A stretch of DNA of 35,311 nucleotides from Methanothrix sp. (GCA_026394565.1 JAPKYA010000017.1:1-35311); one strand, 5' to 3'. Positions 24,860 through 33,853 are shown, counted from the stretch's first letter. Notes: generated by a model not told the origin, from the letters alone. Numbers and translations: made by a program.

Positions 24860-25651
24860 TCATCTTGCTCCGATTCGGTATATGTCATCTACAAACTCGC
24901 TTATCTCTTTCAACGCAACCGGATCATTCACCCAGATTCCTACCTCGTAGTTGCTCTCGGTGCCGCCCTTGGTAAGGTTGGAGGAGGTGACTATGGCCTC
25001 CTTTCGATCTATCATGTAAATCTTGGCATGAAGCCTTGCTACCAGGATTGTCTCTCCTCCCAGATCTGAGATCTCCTCTTGCAAATTATCACTCAGGCCC
25101 AAAGAGTAGTCCGACTCGCTTCCTCGCATGAATACCCTCAGCTTTCCTCCCCTTCGGGAGAACTTTCGTAGTGGCCCTTTCATCCTGTTCCAGGTCTGCC
25201 TCTTTATCCAGGGTGACACTATTACTATCTCAAACCCGGCATCCTCCAGCATGCGGCGGAGTTCGTCCTCGAATGCATGCCGTCCCTGGGAAGGGAGGGT
25301 GCCCAGGAAAAGAACGTTTGGCTTTTTTTGAGATTTTGCGATGTAATCTTCCAGGAAATGCAGCCGCTGCGCTGAGGCATAATCCTGCGTCTGCTTGACT
25401 CTCTTAAGCTCCTCTTCCAGTTCAAAGGCGCGTTCTTTCCACTTGAGCAATTGGGCAATGCCACGTTGGAGCTGATCAATGCTGCTCTCCTTCTTCCGCA
25501 GTTTATCCTGCCAAAGCAGAAGGTTTTTTTGCAATTGCCGGCAGTTTTCTTGCAGCCTCTTGCTCCGGCCTTCCTGGAGCTGGATTATGCTGACTGAGAA
25601 TATCGCCAACGCTAGAAAGATCAGCCATATCAAATACCCCTCCATTGCCAT
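24860..25651 (-). CDS. Membrane-anchored coiled-coil protein with a phospholipase D-type domain
   Basis: The protein (263 residues from ATG 25651) starts with one membrane segment (GYLIWLIFLALAIFSVSII), continues with a coiled coil rich in Lys, Glu, Gln and Leu, and ends in a PLD-family domain. Its single HKD-type motif is HAKIYMID...SSNLTKGG, so the active form is probably a dimer. PLD-family proteins cleave or transfer phosphodiesters; many single-HKD members are nucleases. The open frame extends upstream to 25720, but a TATA-like box (ATATAAAG, plus strand 25680-25687) lies in that extension, so ATG 25651 or 25645 is preferred. It is transcribed toward the end of the transporter locus and follows trm5 on the same strand. 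Substrate unknown. Confidence 0.8.
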   Translation of the reverse strand: MAMEGYLIWLIFLALAIFSVSIIQLQEGRSKRLQENCRQLQKNLLLWQDKLRKKESSIDQLQRGIAQLLKWKERAFELEEELKRVKQTQDYASAQRLHFLEDYIAKSQKKPNVLFLGTLPSQGRHAFEDELRRMLEDAGFEIVIVSPWIKRQTWNRMKGPLRKFSRRGGKLRVFMRGSESDYSLGLSDNLQEEISDLGGETILVARLHAKIYMIDRKEAIVTSSNLTKGGTESNYEVGIWVNDPVALKEISEFVDDIYRIGAR

Positions 25652-25704
25652 CGACCTATTGAAATATCTCTCGTGTAAGTTATATAAAGATAATGTAATA
25701 ATTT

Positions 25705-26772
25705 TTATTTTTTCTTGCAAACCCTAAAGTCTATGACCACGTTGTGCCTGTGGGGGGCATAGCTTCTCACTATCTCTTTGTAGAGGACTTCGACCCGTGC
25801 GCCCACATCCTTGGCCGCCTTTTCAATCAGTGCTTCATCCCTGTAAAGATCATCTTCAGGCGCTATGCAGTAGTAATGGACCACCCCGTCAGGCTTTGCC
25901 GCCCTCATGGCGGGAAGAAGGAATGCAGAGGCGCTGTGGGGAAGGTTCATGATGACGTGATCGGCTCTGTTCTCATAGCGCAGGGCAAGCTCTGACGCAT
26001 CGCCTTCCAGGATCTCGATGTGCTTGATTTTATTCAAAAGCGCATTCTCTCGCAAGTATTTCACAGCCACGGGATTTTTGTCCATGGCGATGACGTCTGC
26101 CCCCTTTTTGGCCAGAAGCAGGGCAAAAGGGCCCACGCCTGCGAACATATCCAGCACGACATCGCCCGGTGAAACCAGGCCGGCGATTCTTAGCCTTTCC
26201 GTGCCCAGTCTGGGAGTGAAATAGGCCCCTTCCAGGTCAACCCGATAGCGCAGGCCGTGCTCCTTGTGGAGGGTGACGGTGCGAGCCTCTCCAGCCACAT
26301 GCCTGAAGCGGCGGGTGCGAAATTCCCCTTCCACATCGGAGATGGGGGCAATGACGGTTTTTATGCTCTTGCTGGTGGACATGAGGGCGGCGGCCACGCG
26401 CTGTGCATCGCTGTCCTCAACCATGGCAATATCGCCCACCACCTCAAAGCTGGGGCGAAAGCCCAGGAGATCCTCCGGGCTTAATATGCGCTCTTCCGGC
26501 TGGAAGTTGATCTGCACAAGATCAAACTGCCCAATGCTGCGCATCTTTGCGGCTTGCGTTTCATCGATATCCAAAACGGGCAGATAGACATGGGATTCAT
26601 CCGAGCTGATCTTGCGGCTGCGGTCGAATGTGCCCATCTCCACGAGAGCCTTGCGAATTTTTTCTCCATTTTTTCGGCTAACCTTCAAACCCAGGGATTT
26701 ATCCGGCATCTGGTGATACTGATGGGGGGCTTCTATTAATATGATAGCTTTATCTCTAATCGAATCCTGCAC
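25705..26772 (-). CDS. trm5: tRNA (guanine-37-N1)-methyltransferase Trm5
   Basis: This 355-residue protein carries the archaeal Trm5 signatures: an N-terminal D1-like region ([16 protein letters not shown]), RFRHVAGE, the SAM-binding motif DMFAGVGPF (208-216), an acidic [10 protein letters not shown] strand end, and the catalytic-type motif NLPHSA (276-281). It methylates N1 of G37 next to the anticodon in tRNAs and, in archaea, may start wyosine synthesis. The GTG at 26772 leaves nine bases to the divergent Cas4-like gene. The N-terminus has about 20 residues before the usual family start, so a later start is possible. A relation to Taw2-type enzymes was considered, but the NLPHSA motif and layout favour Trm5. 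Confidence 0.9.
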   Translation of the reverse strand: MQDSIRDKAIILIEAPHQYHQMPDKSLGLKVSRKNGEKIRKALVEMGTFDRSRKISSDESHVYLPVLDIDETQAAKMRSIGQFDLVQINFQPEERILSPEDLLGFRPSFEVVGDIAMVEDSDAQRVAAALMSTSKSIKTVIAPISDVEGEFRTRRFRHVAGEARTVTLHKEHGLRYRVDLEGAYFTPRLGTERLRIAGLVSPGDVVLDMFAGVGPFALLLAKKGADVIAMDKNPVAVKYLRENALLNKIKHIEILEGDASELALRYENRADHVIMNLPHSASAFLLPAMRAAKPDGVVHYYCIAPEDDLYRDEALIEKAAKDVGARVEVLYKEIVRSYAPHRHNVVIDFRVCKKK

Positions 26773-26781
26773 AAGATCATT

Positions 26782-27054
26782 ATGCTAAGACGCAAAAATT
26801 GCAGCAAAGCAATATCAGCATCCGAGATCTCGCAATATGTTTACTGCCCCGTCTCCTGGTACCTGAAAAGATGCGGAGTGCAGCCTCAATCAAGCGGCCT
26901 GAAGAGAGGAATCGATGCGCATGAAAAAGCAGGGAGCAGGCTGGTTCTTCTAGAGAGGCGGGAGAGGGCGGCCGGCATGTTCCGATTGCTGGGCTATTTC
27001 TCTGGGCTAGTTGCTATTTTACTCATAGGATGGGTTTTATGGAACTATTTTTAA
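26782..27054 (+). CDS. Cas4-like membrane nuclease, N-terminal part (frame 1)
   Basis: The 90-residue product starts with ISASEISQYVYCPVSWYLKRCG, the N-terminal pattern of Cas4/Dna2/RecB-type nucleases, in which the cysteine before Pro is a ligand of the [4Fe-4S] cluster. HEKAGSRL follows, then a membrane segment (GYFSGLVAILLIGWVLWNYF) and the stop. The nuclease core lies in the next, overlapping frame (27030-27584). Either both frames encode one protein interrupted by a frame change at the overlap near 27030-27054, or the family is expressed here as two membrane-bound halves. The combined length, about 267 residues, would suit one Cas4-like protein. No CRISPR array or cas gene is nearby. Confidence 0.65.
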   Translation: MLRRKNCSKAISASEISQYVYCPVSWYLKRCGVQPQSSGLKRGIDAHEKAGSRLVLLERRERAAGMFRLLGYFSGLVAILLIGWVLWNYF

Positions 27055-27584
27055 TTTTATTTTTCTTGATTTTAGCTCTCTTAATATTGGCTGTTGCTTT
27101 TCAATTTCTGTCAAAGAGAGAGTCGTCATCGGCAAAAACCATGCGCATGGTATATGGAATTCCTGCGGGAAAGGTGATCTACTCTGATCTTGACCGCCCG
27201 GGAAAGGCCCTGTATTCCAAGAACCTCGGCATCAGCGGCAAGCCGGATTACATAGTAAAAGGCAGAGGTCGCAGCTTGATTCCGGTGGAGATCAAAAGCG
27301 GACGAGCCCAGGAGCCTCATAAAAACCACGTCATGCAATTGGCGGCCTACTGCTACCTGGTGGAAGAGAACTACCACAGGTCGGTGCCCTATGGGATAAT
27401 TGTATATTCCGATGGATTGCAGCACAGAATCAATTTCGATAAATACCTGCGACATGATTTGCTGGCAACTGTCGGCGAGATGAAGAGGGCATTAGGGCAT
27501 GATTGTCCCAAGAGAACGCATAACTATAAGCAAAAATGCCTCCACTGTTCATTTAGCGGGAGCTGCGAGAGGAGTCTGGTGTAA
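27030..27584 (+). CDS. Cas4-like membrane nuclease, PD-(D/E)XK core (frame 2)
   Basis: The 184-residue product begins with a second membrane segment (LFLILFFLILALLILAVAFQFL) followed by the PD-(D/E)XK nuclease core: GISGKPDYIV, IPVEIKSGRA, and the QLAAYCYLVEE helix. It ends in the cysteine cluster CPKRTHNYKQKCLHCSFSGSC, which in Cas4-type enzymes joins an N-terminal cysteine to hold [4Fe-4S]; that N-terminal cysteine is in the preceding frame. The starts at 27030 or 27039 overlap the previous gene. This strongly suggests that the two were one protein or function together. The TAA stop overlaps the ATG of the SNase-like gene (TAATG), so all three are one transcript. Its biological role is unknown. 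Confidence 0.72.
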   Translation: MGFMELFLILFFLILALLILAVAFQFLSKRESSSAKTMRMVYGIPAGKVIYSDLDRPGKALYSKNLGISGKPDYIVKGRGRSLIPVEIKSGRAQEPHKNHVMQLAAYCYLVEENYHRSVPYGIIVYSDGLQHRINFDKYLRHDLLATVGEMKRALGHDCPKRTHNYKQKCLHCSFSGSCERSLV

Positions 27585-28234
27585 TGATGAGGCAGTTGGC
27601 TTTATTGGTTTTGTCATTGTTTTTGGTTTCCATGCCCGCAGCTTTCGGTCTGCCTGACGAGGCTGTCGGGCGTGTGGTGAGCGTAATCAGCGGCGACTCG
27701 CTGGGCATAGAGATGCTGATTGCCGATGCGAGGACAAACAACATCGATAGCATCAAGCTCGCAGATATCGAAGCGCCCTCAACAGTAACCGCCGAAGGCA
27801 AAGCCGCTCAAAAATATGCCCTTTCCTTGCTCAAGAATAAGACGGTATACCTGGACATCAATGACAACGCCTCCGGCACACGCAATGAATGGAGCCAGCT
27901 TATCTGTGTGATTTATCTCATGGATTCGGAATACCGGCCGGTCTGGCCGCCCGTTAACAGAATTCTTGTGGACGGCGGCTATGCCAGACTCATTGACGAC
28001 AAGAATAATGAATTCAATTCATCCGCCTGGTGGCAACAGCCTCCAGCTTTCCCTTTAGGAACAAAGAGAGATCTGCTAAAAGCCATGCAGGAAGGAGGGC
28101 CGCTGCCTGAGCAGGAGACTGTTGTCGGGCTTTCTTCCTCTCCGGCTGGTGTAATAATGGGCAGTTCTAAGAAAGGCAGCGTTTTGGAGAAGGACAGCGC
28201 AACCGGGCGGATGAGCATCGGATATCGCACCTGA
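27584..28234 (+). CDS. Secreted staphylococcal-nuclease-like protein
   Basis: The product (216 residues) has a signal peptide (about 1-22) followed by an SNase-type OB-fold pattern: GRVVSVISGDSLGIEM, IKLADIEAPSTVTAEGKAAQ, YALSLLKNKTVYLDI, and a last VNRILVDGGYARL block. In active SNases the second block has Arg and Asp in fixed places (RLxGIDAPE); here KLADIEAP lacks the arginine, so nuclease activity is doubtful. The C-terminal 60 residues are low-complexity and serine/glycine rich. The ATG overlaps the stop of the Cas4-like gene. A secreted or surface-bound domain with a membrane nuclease could act on extracellular or incoming DNA; this is inference. Confidence 0.72.
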   Translation: MMRQLALLVLSLFLVSMPAAFGLPDEAVGRVVSVISGDSLGIEMLIADARTNNIDSIKLADIEAPSTVTAEGKAAQKYALSLLKNKTVYLDINDNASGTRNEWSQLICVIYLMDSEYRPVWPPVNRILVDGGYARLIDDKNNEFNSSAWWQQPPAFPLGTKRDLLKAMQEGGPLPEQETVVGLSSSPAGVIMGSSKKGSVLEKDSATGRMSIGYRT

Positions 28235-28313
28235 GGCGCAGGAACTGTCCTGAAAGCTAAATCAAGTGAGCCCAATAAAAAGAGTGCTGCAGTTAGGCCC
28301 TCCTGCACAATTT

Positions 28314-29768
28314 TCAGTACTGCCTGGCCATGTAGGTTCGTCCCTTGCTCAACTTGTCGCAGACCGCACATTTGGCCTCAGGGAAGTTCTGGTACTGCGG
28401 CTCGCCCAGCATGTTCGCTTCCACCTGTTCCTCCAGATGATGGCCGCAGTCCACCTCGCCGCACCAGGGCACCAGGGCCACGCCCACCTGCGTCTGCGCC
28501 TTGGCCTGCTCAATGCTGGCGACCTCTTTTACCTTGCTCTCATGGAGCTGCTTAGCCCGTTCAAAGAGCGCCGTTTGAAGCTCATCTGCCTCTTTGCGGA
28601 TGGCTTCCACCAGCCCCTCCATGGGCACAGCCTTCTTGGCTCCGTCGCGACGGGCTAATGTGACGACACCCTTCTCAATGTCCCTGGGCCCAACCTCCAG
28701 ACGGATGGGCACGCCCTTCATCTCCCACTTGTAGAACTTTGCTCCCGGCCGCTCATCGCTGGTATCCAGCTGCACGGCAACGCCGGCGGCCGAAAGCTTG
28801 CTTTGCAGCTCCCGGCAAACGGCCAGCACCTTCTCCTTGTCGCCCAGCAAGATGGGCACTATTACTACCTGGGTAGGAGCCACGCCCCAGGGCAGGACCA
28901 GGCCCTTCTCGTCTCCGTGCACTGATATGAGGGCGGCAATGCAGCGCTCCGATATGCCGTAGCAGGTCTGAGAGACCAGCTTCTGCTCGCCGTTCTCCGC
29001 CTCGTAGGTGATCTCGTAGGTCTTGGCGAAGGTCGAGCCCAGATGGTGCGCCGTGCCCACCTGCAGCGTCTTGCCGTCGGGCATGATCACATCTATGGCT
29101 GTGGTGTAGTCCGCGCCTGGGAACTTGTCCCAACTGGGTCTGCGGCTCACCAGGAAGGGCAGGGCCAGGCGGCGGTAGAACTCCGAGTACCGGGAAATGG
29201 CCACCTCCACCTGTTCTGCTGCCTCCTCCCAGGTGGCATGAACGGTATGCGCCTCCTTGAAGGAGGTGATCTCGCGCAGGCGTATGAGCGGCCGGGTGTG
29301 CTTTGTCTCATAGCGGAAGGTGTTGACGATCTGGTAAATGCGCAAGGGCAGATCGGCATGCGACCTGATCCAGAGCTTGAACATGGGATAAATGGCCGTC
29401 TCGCTCGTGGGTCGCAAGGCGAGCTTGACCTCCAGTGGCGATGTCCCGCCGCTGGTCACCCAGTATACCTCCTCCTCAAAGCCCTTGATGTGCTGCGCCT
29501 CCTTCATGAACTCGTTTTCCGGTATCAAGAGGGGGAACTGGGTCTCCTGATGATCGGGATCGAGAAGCTCCCGGATAACTGCGTAGACATTCTTTTTGAT
29601 GGCAAAGCCGAATGGGAACCAGACGCACATGCCCTTGACTGGATAGCGGTTATCGACGATCTCCGCAGTCATGAGCAGTTCATGATACCACTCGCTGAAG
29701 CTCTCCTTAGCAGGTAGCTTGGCTTGCTTGCTGTCCTTTGCCTTGGATTTAGAGTTGGATATAATCAT
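28314..29768 (-). CDS. proS: Prolyl-tRNA synthetase, archaeal/eukaryotic type
   Basis: This 484-residue class II synthetase charges tRNA-Pro with proline. Visible are [13 protein letters not shown] (118-130), motif 2 FRYE (151-154) with [13 protein letters not shown] (163-175), motif 3 [18 protein letters not shown], the anticodon-binding domain, and a C-terminal zinc-type domain with CGEVDCGHH and CAVC ending in the characteristic tyrosine. It lacks the long insertion of bacterial ProRS, as expected for an archaeon. The ATG overlaps the stop of the SpoIIM-like gene upstream by four bases, so the two are co-transcribed. The first ~20 residues are a lysine-rich extension. Confidence 0.97.
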   Translation of the reverse strand: MIISNSKSKAKDSKQAKLPAKESFSEWYHELLMTAEIVDNRYPVKGMCVWFPFGFAIKKNVYAVIRELLDPDHQETQFPLLIPENEFMKEAQHIKGFEEEVYWVTSGGTSPLEVKLALRPTSETAIYPMFKLWIRSHADLPLRIYQIVNTFRYETKHTRPLIRLREITSFKEAHTVHATWEEAAEQVEVAISRYSEFYRRLALPFLVSRRPSWDKFPGADYTTAIDVIMPDGKTLQVGTAHHLGSTFAKTYEITYEAENGEQKLVSQTCYGISERCIAALISVHGDEKGLVLPWGVAPTQVVIVPILLGDKEKVLAVCRELQSKLSAAGVAVQLDTSDERPGAKFYKWEMKGVPIRLEVGPRDIEKGVVTLARRDGAKKAVPMEGLVEAIRKEADELQTALFERAKQLHESKVKEVASIEQAKAQTQVGVALVPWCGEVDCGHHLEEQVEANMLGEPQYQNFPEAKCAVCDKLSKGRTYMARQY

Positions 29769-30349
29769 GTAACCACCGATATAGCGATAGGGGTGATAAA
29801 AGTTTCAATGGCTGCGGCCAGGAAGAGCAGCGGCGCGACATAGCGCACGAGGAAATGAATGGCCATCCTGGTCTCGCCGGAAAGGTCGGCCTTCTCTTTG
29901 GCCAGGGTCAGGGCCAGCAGATAGCCCAGCCTAAAGCCGATGGCGATGCTGACCAGGACTACAGGCAGCTCAATGATGCCGTGGGGCAGGATGCCGGCCA
30001 GCAGAAAGAGCATACCCGCTTTTTGCACGGCAGCGTAGCCCACTATGCCCAGGAGAAAGCCGTTGCTGGTAACGACCAAAAGGGGAACAAGCCCCAGTCC
30101 CAGGCCCAGCAGCATGGCCATTGCTGACGCCAGGAGATTCTTCAGGAATATTATCATCATTATGAGGATAGGTGGCTGATCCAAAATCCACTTCAGCATC
30201 TCCAGCTCTTTCGTCCAGTTGGATGCCAGCTCGGGATCGACGGCGGCAGCATAATAACCCATTACAGTCGTCAGCCCGAAGATGAAAACGGACAGGCCGA
30301 TGAATATGCGAATCGACTTCAGATAGGCCAGATCATCCTTTATTGACAA
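29765..30349 (-). CDS. SpoIIM-like (stage II sporulation protein M family) membrane protein
   Basis: The product (194 residues) has about five membrane segments and the family marker [28 protein letters not shown]. In bacteria SpoIIM acts in engulfment; archaeal members have no known role but are common. The TTG at 30349 follows GGGGAG by about seven bases and gives [12 protein letters not shown], whereas the open frame also allows TTG 30367. It overlaps proS by four bases, so expression is coupled. A metal- or lipid-related role would be speculation. Confidence 0.85.
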   Translation of the reverse strand: MSIKDDLAYLKSIRIFIGLSVFIFGLTTVMGYYAAAVDPELASNWTKELEMLKWILDQPPILIMMIIFLKNLLASAMAMLLGLGLGLVPLLVVTSNGFLLGIVGYAAVQKAGMLFLLAGILPHGIIELPVVLVSIAIGFRLGYLLALTLAKEKADLSGETRMAIHFLVRYVAPLLFLAAAIETFITPIAISVVT

Positions 30350-30384
30350 ACAGCATCTCCCCTTCAACCTCGCCCGGCCTTTAT

Positions 30385-31272
30385 TTAAGGATAGCGCGGT
30401 TTTACGATCGCGAGGAGAATGAAAAAGGCGGTCTCGGCCAGGACTGCAAAAGCTGACGGAAGGCCGGCTGCCGGTCCGAAGAGCATCAGAGAGACGGCTG
30501 CTGCCAGCCCCAGATTTTTGTATGAGCCGAGCAGGGTATAGGATATGGCAATAGATCTGCTCAGGCCGGCCAGAAGGGCGGCAGCGTATATGGTCAATCC
30601 TATGGCAAAGGTGCGCGCCAGCGCGATTGCCGCTACGGCCGCGCTGCCCTGCCAGAGGGCTCCATGATTGAGTCCGATAACGGTGTATGTTACGAGGAAA
30701 AATCCCAGGTTGATGGGAAGAACCGGATTGATGGGGATACGCGCCGCCGCCCGAGAGGCCAGGGCGGGCAGAAGAATCAGGGCCAGGGATATCTGCACCA
30801 GGTAGCCGAGGCTAATGCCTGTCTGGCGGGTGAGGACGAAGATGATGGCCGGCATGAGCAGAAGAGAGGCCAGATAAGAGAGGGCCTCAGAGCACAATGA
30901 GAGGAGAGCGTCCCCCTGCAGCAGCCTGGTCATGGGCAGGACCGCGACCGCGGGAGGTACAGCCGCCATGACGATGAATCCCTGGCGCAGGGCCCCATCC
31001 GGCAGACTATAGGATAGTAGTAATATGAGCCCGGAGAGAAGGCCGTAGTTCAAGAAAAGGCCCCACAGAGAGCTTTTCAGGTAGATGCGCCAGGCAGCGG
31101 TTTGGCTGATGTCCACCTCGGTTAGGGAAAAGGCCATCATGAGCATGAGGGCGGGAGTGATAAGCCCCTCTGTGACCTTGGCAGGCTCGGGAAAGGCCAG
31201 GCCTAAGGCGATGGAAAGCAACAGAATGGAAGATGAATTCTTGAGAAGGCTTGCTGTCCATTTTTTCGCGTT
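30385..31272 (-). CDS. Bile acid:sodium symporter (BASS)-type membrane carrier
   Basis: The product (295 residues) is a polytopic protein with nine or ten hydrophobic segments. Features of the BASS/arsenical-pump superfamily are LITPALMLMMAFSLTEVD, the crossing segment VMAAVPPAVAVLPMTRLLQGD, and the second-repeat SYTLLGSYKNLGLAAAVSL. Such carriers move organic anions with sodium; the actual substrate cannot be told. I chose the TTG at 31272, preceded by AGGTGG and positioned after the stop of the LysE-type gene; the longer open frame to 31341 would overlap that gene by 52 bases. Confidence 0.78.
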   Translation of the reverse strand, partial: NAKKWTASLLKNSSSILLLSIALGLAFPEPAKVTEGLITPALMLMMAFSLTEVDISQTAAWRIYLKSSLWGLFLNYGLLSGLILLLSYSLPDGALRQGFIVMAAVPPAVAVLPMTRLLQGDALLSLCSEALSYLASLLLMPAIIFVLTRQTGISLGYLVQISLALILLPALASRAAARIPINPVLPINLGFFLVTYTVIGLNHGALWQGSAAVAAIALARTFAIGLTIYAAALLAGLSRSIAISYTLLGSYKNLGLAAAVSLMLFGPAAGLPSAFAVLAETAFFILLAIVKPRYP

Positions 31273-31289
31273 CAATGCTTCCACCTGTT

Positions 31290-31898
31290 TTAAGCTGCGT
31301 TCAGGAAATAGATGCCGAAGCAGACTAAAAAACCGCCGCATATTCCCAGGATTCTTCTATAACTCTTCTCGGAGAGGATGCTGCGTCCCCTATCCAGGCT
31401 GCTCGATACCAATGTGTACCATCCGAAGTCCGCGCCCCAGTGACCGATCATGAAAACGGCGGCCATGATTACACCCGAATGCAGTCCGGAGAGCACCAGG
31501 GCGCTGCCGATGGAGAGCCACCAGATCCAGAAGTAAGGATTGGCTGCGCTGGTGATTATTCCCGCCAGGTAGGCATTGCCGGTCATCTGCCCCTGCGGTG
31601 CGGACAATGTGGCGCTGCGGCTCCCCTTTACCGTCATAAATCCAAAGATAATAAGGGCCAGGCCGCCCACCAGAGCGATTGTTTGGGAATACCGCTGCAT
31701 AGCTGCAGCCAGCCCGCCGACGATGAGCAGAAATATCAATGTCTCCACCAGAGCGTGGCCTGCCGCCACCTTGGGGCCTGCCGTCCAGCCGTCTTTGAGA
31801 GAGGAGTTGACGGTGGCAACCAAGGTCGGCCCGGGGGCCAGCGCGCCCGTAAGGCCAATGGTAAAGGCCATAGCCAGCATCTGCAGGATCTCGTACAT
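31290..31898 (-). CDS. LysE-family amino-acid/metabolite exporter
   Basis: The product (202 residues) has six membrane segments and the family pattern GLTGALAPGPTLVATVNSSLKDG near the N-terminus and TSAANPYFWIWWLSIG in the middle. LysE/RhtB-type proteins export amino acids or related molecules. The ATG follows AAAGGAGTGATAGT, a strong ribosome site. The gene ends 18 bases before the start of the BASS-type carrier, so both are probably in one transcript. Confidence 0.88.
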   Translation of the reverse strand: MYEILQMLAMAFTIGLTGALAPGPTLVATVNSSLKDGWTAGPKVAAGHALVETLIFLLIVGGLAAAMQRYSQTIALVGGLALIIFGFMTVKGSRSATLSAPQGQMTGNAYLAGIITSAANPYFWIWWLSIGSALVLSGLHSGVIMAAVFMIGHWGADFGWYTLVSSSLDRGRSILSEKSYRRILGICGGFLVCFGIYFLNAA

Positions 31899-31964
31899 AC
31901 TATCACTCCTTTGCCGGATTTCCAGGCAATTATGCTCGAAAGAATTAGACCAAAAGAGCCGAAA

Positions 31965-32037
31965 TGGACAGGTCGGGATTTGAACCCGAGGCCTCTACCA
32001 TGCCAAGGTAGCGATCTTCCAGCTGATCTACCTGCCC
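31965..32037 (-). tRNA. tRNA-Ala (anticodon GGC)
   Basis: On the complement the 73 bases fold into a complete cloverleaf. The acceptor is GGGCAGG/CCTGTCC with a G3-U70 pair (the alanine identity element) and discriminator A. The D stem is GATC/GATC, the anticodon stem CTACC/GGTAG with loop TTGGCAT (GGC, alanine), and the T arm TCGGG-TTCAAAT-CCCGA. CCA is not encoded. No intron is seen. Confidence 0.95.
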
Positions 32038-32198
32038 AACAGCACTGAAGGTAAGTCGTACCCCATTTAAACATGTCGGTAGGAGGGCAGCCAATGGGCT
32101 ATGCAGTAATGGGCCTTTTCCATTCAGCGGGCAGCGTGCGCGGAATGCCTATCCTAAGAGTTATATCCACCTATCTCCGAAAAAGGGTGGCGACGATC

Positions 32199-32687
32199 AT
32201 GAAACACTGGGCACTGATATCTCTCTTGTTCCTGCTCTCGGCAGAATGCGCGGGCGCGACCATTTATCTTTACAGCGGCCGCGATGCCTACGGCCTGGGA
32301 TTGAGCTACCCCGCTTACGGCAGCCCCCTTTCCTTCGCCTCCTTTGCCGTCGGCAACAATACCACTTCCGTATCGCAGGTCCTGCTGAGGGCCACCATCT
32401 TCCGGCCCGAGTTCGAACTTCAAAGGAGCCGGAACCGCTCCGGTTATTATCATCCCATCCTGCCCATGTGGAGCCAATTCACCTTTTACCTGCCATTTTC
32501 CAGCATGCAAAATTTCCTGCGAGAGGACTGGAAACCGGCCGCCTCGGACTATGATACTCCTGCGATAAGGCAGTTTATGCAGGAAGACGGCTATCGTGAA
32601 GGAGTCGAGGCGCACAACGATCCGGATCGCATGGGCCTGAATCATTTCCTGGATGATGATGAGCCGCCTGGAAGGCCGCTATTATAA
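32199..32687 (+). CDS. Unrecognised secreted protein
   Basis: From ATG 32199 the product has 162 residues with a signal peptide (MKHWALISLLFLLSAECAGA), after which no family is recognised. The mature part is rich in aromatic residues, with YLYSGRDAYGLGLSYPAYGS and a region RNRSGYYHPILPMWSQFTFY; it ends in an acidic, proline-rich tail. The open frame extends back to 32073, but that part overlaps the tRNA promoter region and lacks a signal. The GC content matches that of the conserved neighbours. It is probably surface-exposed; no function can be assigned. Confidence 0.55.
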   Translation: MKHWALISLLFLLSAECAGATIYLYSGRDAYGLGLSYPAYGSPLSFASFAVGNNTTSVSQVLLRATIFRPEFELQRSRNRSGYYHPILPMWSQFTFYLPFSSMQNFLREDWKPAASDYDTPAIRQFMQEDGYREGVEAHNDPDRMGLNHFLDDDEPPGRPLL

Positions 32688-32711
32688 AATTAGGTAACAA
32701 ATCATTAAGTT

Positions 32712-33179
32712 GTGTTGCTTATCGTTGCAGTAAGTATGGTTAATGCGGCTCTGCCAGCTATACGTCCTAGTCAAACTGTTGCAGTAAAACCGTACCCACA
32801 GCTAATTGCACCATCTATCAATGTTAATTTAATAAAGATAGCACCGGCTTCCCCTGGCAATAGCGAGCCAGTAAATGTCGGTGTCAAAGTTATATCCGGA
32901 GTGACTCACCAGGATATTTGTGGATTGGATGCATCGAATTTTGATATGGACACGCTTGCAGTCCCTCCCGGCGGTCCCGCAATCGTTATAAAAAATGTCT
33001 ATCCCATATCTTCAGTCGCTATAAACCAACCAGTGAGCTGCGATTATTGGCTCTACATAGTCCCAACATCGTACCAGGGTAACCAATATACCTGGTTAAC
33101 AGGAACTTATACACTTAAACTATATTATGTTGAAAATGGGCAACAACTCGCTAATAGAACGTTTAGCTTTAGAGTCTAA
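32712..33179 (+). CDS. Unrecognised secreted or exported protein, AT-rich
   Basis: The 155-residue product from GTG 32712 starts with a short hydrophobic signal-like stretch (MLLIVAVSMVNAALP) and continues with strand-like alternation (NVGVKVISGVTHQDICGLD, YTLKLYYVENGQQLANRTF), suggesting a small beta-sandwich domain. No family is recognised. It is visibly more AT-rich and uses codons such as TTA and ATA more than its neighbours, which suggests a foreign or decayed origin; the signal is so short that the 5' end may be missing. It ends about 150 bases before the convergent nuclease gene; that gap holds nothing I recognise. Confidence 0.5.
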   Translation: MLLIVAVSMVNAALPAIRPSQTVAVKPYPQLIAPSINVNLIKIAPASPGNSEPVNVGVKVISGVTHQDICGLDASNFDMDTLAVPPGGPAIVIKNVYPISSVAINQPVSCDYWLYIVPTSYQGNQYTWLTGTYTLKLYYVENGQQLANRTFSFRV

Positions 33180-33333
33180 ACCGAAACATCCTTTTTTAGC
33201 GATTGCACGTATGGGAGGAGCGGCGACGAGAACGAGGCCCCGGTCCAGAAAGCAGCCAATCCCGGGCAAGGCTGTCTCCCGACAAGGGACCCCTGCGTCC
33301 TCTGTGATGGTAGTTCGTAACCATTTGGTTATA

Positions 33334-33852
33334 TCACTGCAGATAGTTATCGATGCTGATCAGCTTCTCCACATCGCTTTTGCCGATGCAGGCCTCCCGG
33401 ACGACCTTCTCCTGCACCTCGATGGGTGCGCGGCTCCTCAGAGCCAGGGCCAGGCAGTCAGAGGGCCTGGCATCTATCTCGCTCTGTATGCTCTCGCTCT
33501 TGATGGTGAGGCGAGCATAGTAGATTCCTTCCTCCAGATCATCGATGAGCACATTGGTGATGCTGGCGGAAAGGCATTCCAGTACGGAGATAAATAGGTC
33601 ATGGGTCATGGGCCGTGGCGATAGCTCCCCGGAAAGGGCGTGATGAATGGAGACGGCCTCGGACAGACCCACAAAGATGGGCACGATCCTGGCCCTCTCA
33701 TCCTCCAGGAGAACTACAGGTGCCGGCGAGCTTCCTTCCGATTCGGCGATGTAGACACCTTTAACCCTGACGGGAACCGGCGCCTCCATGACATCATCAT
33801 CCATGCTCATTTTAAACTCCGATGATCTATTTCCATTCTCAAGCCCATTCAT
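33334..33852 (-). CDS. Bifunctional nuclease family protein (DUF151)
   Basis: The 172-residue protein has the DUF151/BFN pattern: VRVKGVYIAESEGSSPAPVVLLED, RIVPIFVGLSEAVSIHHAL, RPMTHDLFISVL, and the family marker ARPSDCLALALRSRAPIEV. Plant and bacterial members have been described as nucleases or stress-related proteins. The ATG lies one base after the stop of ileS, so translation is coupled to it. The first ~25 residues look variable; a second in-frame ATG follows at residue 15. Confidence 0.85.
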   Translation of the reverse strand: MNGLENGNRSSEFKMSMDDDVMEAPVPVRVKGVYIAESEGSSPAPVVLLEDERARIVPIFVGLSEAVSIHHALSGELSPRPMTHDLFISVLECLSASITNVLIDDLEEGIYYARLTIKSESIQSEIDARPSDCLALALRSRAPIEVQEKVVREACIGKSDVEKLISIDNYLQ

Positions 33853-33853
33853 T

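Noticed and set aside
26782-27584. CRISPR-associated cas4
   Set aside because: No CRISPR repeats or other cas genes are found in the window, and the protein has membrane segments atypical of Cas4.
29043-29717. A 224-codon open frame on the plus strand within proS
   Set aside because: It overlaps the conserved catalytic core of ProRS on the other strand and has no recognisable protein features.
31440-32048. A plus-strand open frame crossing the LysE-type gene and the tRNA
   Set aside because: It runs antisense through a conserved exporter and a tRNA gene, so it is a shadow.
33127-33597. A 156-codon open frame on the plus strand over the DUF151 gene
   Set aside because: Most of it is antisense to the DUF151 gene, and its start lies inside the preceding gene.
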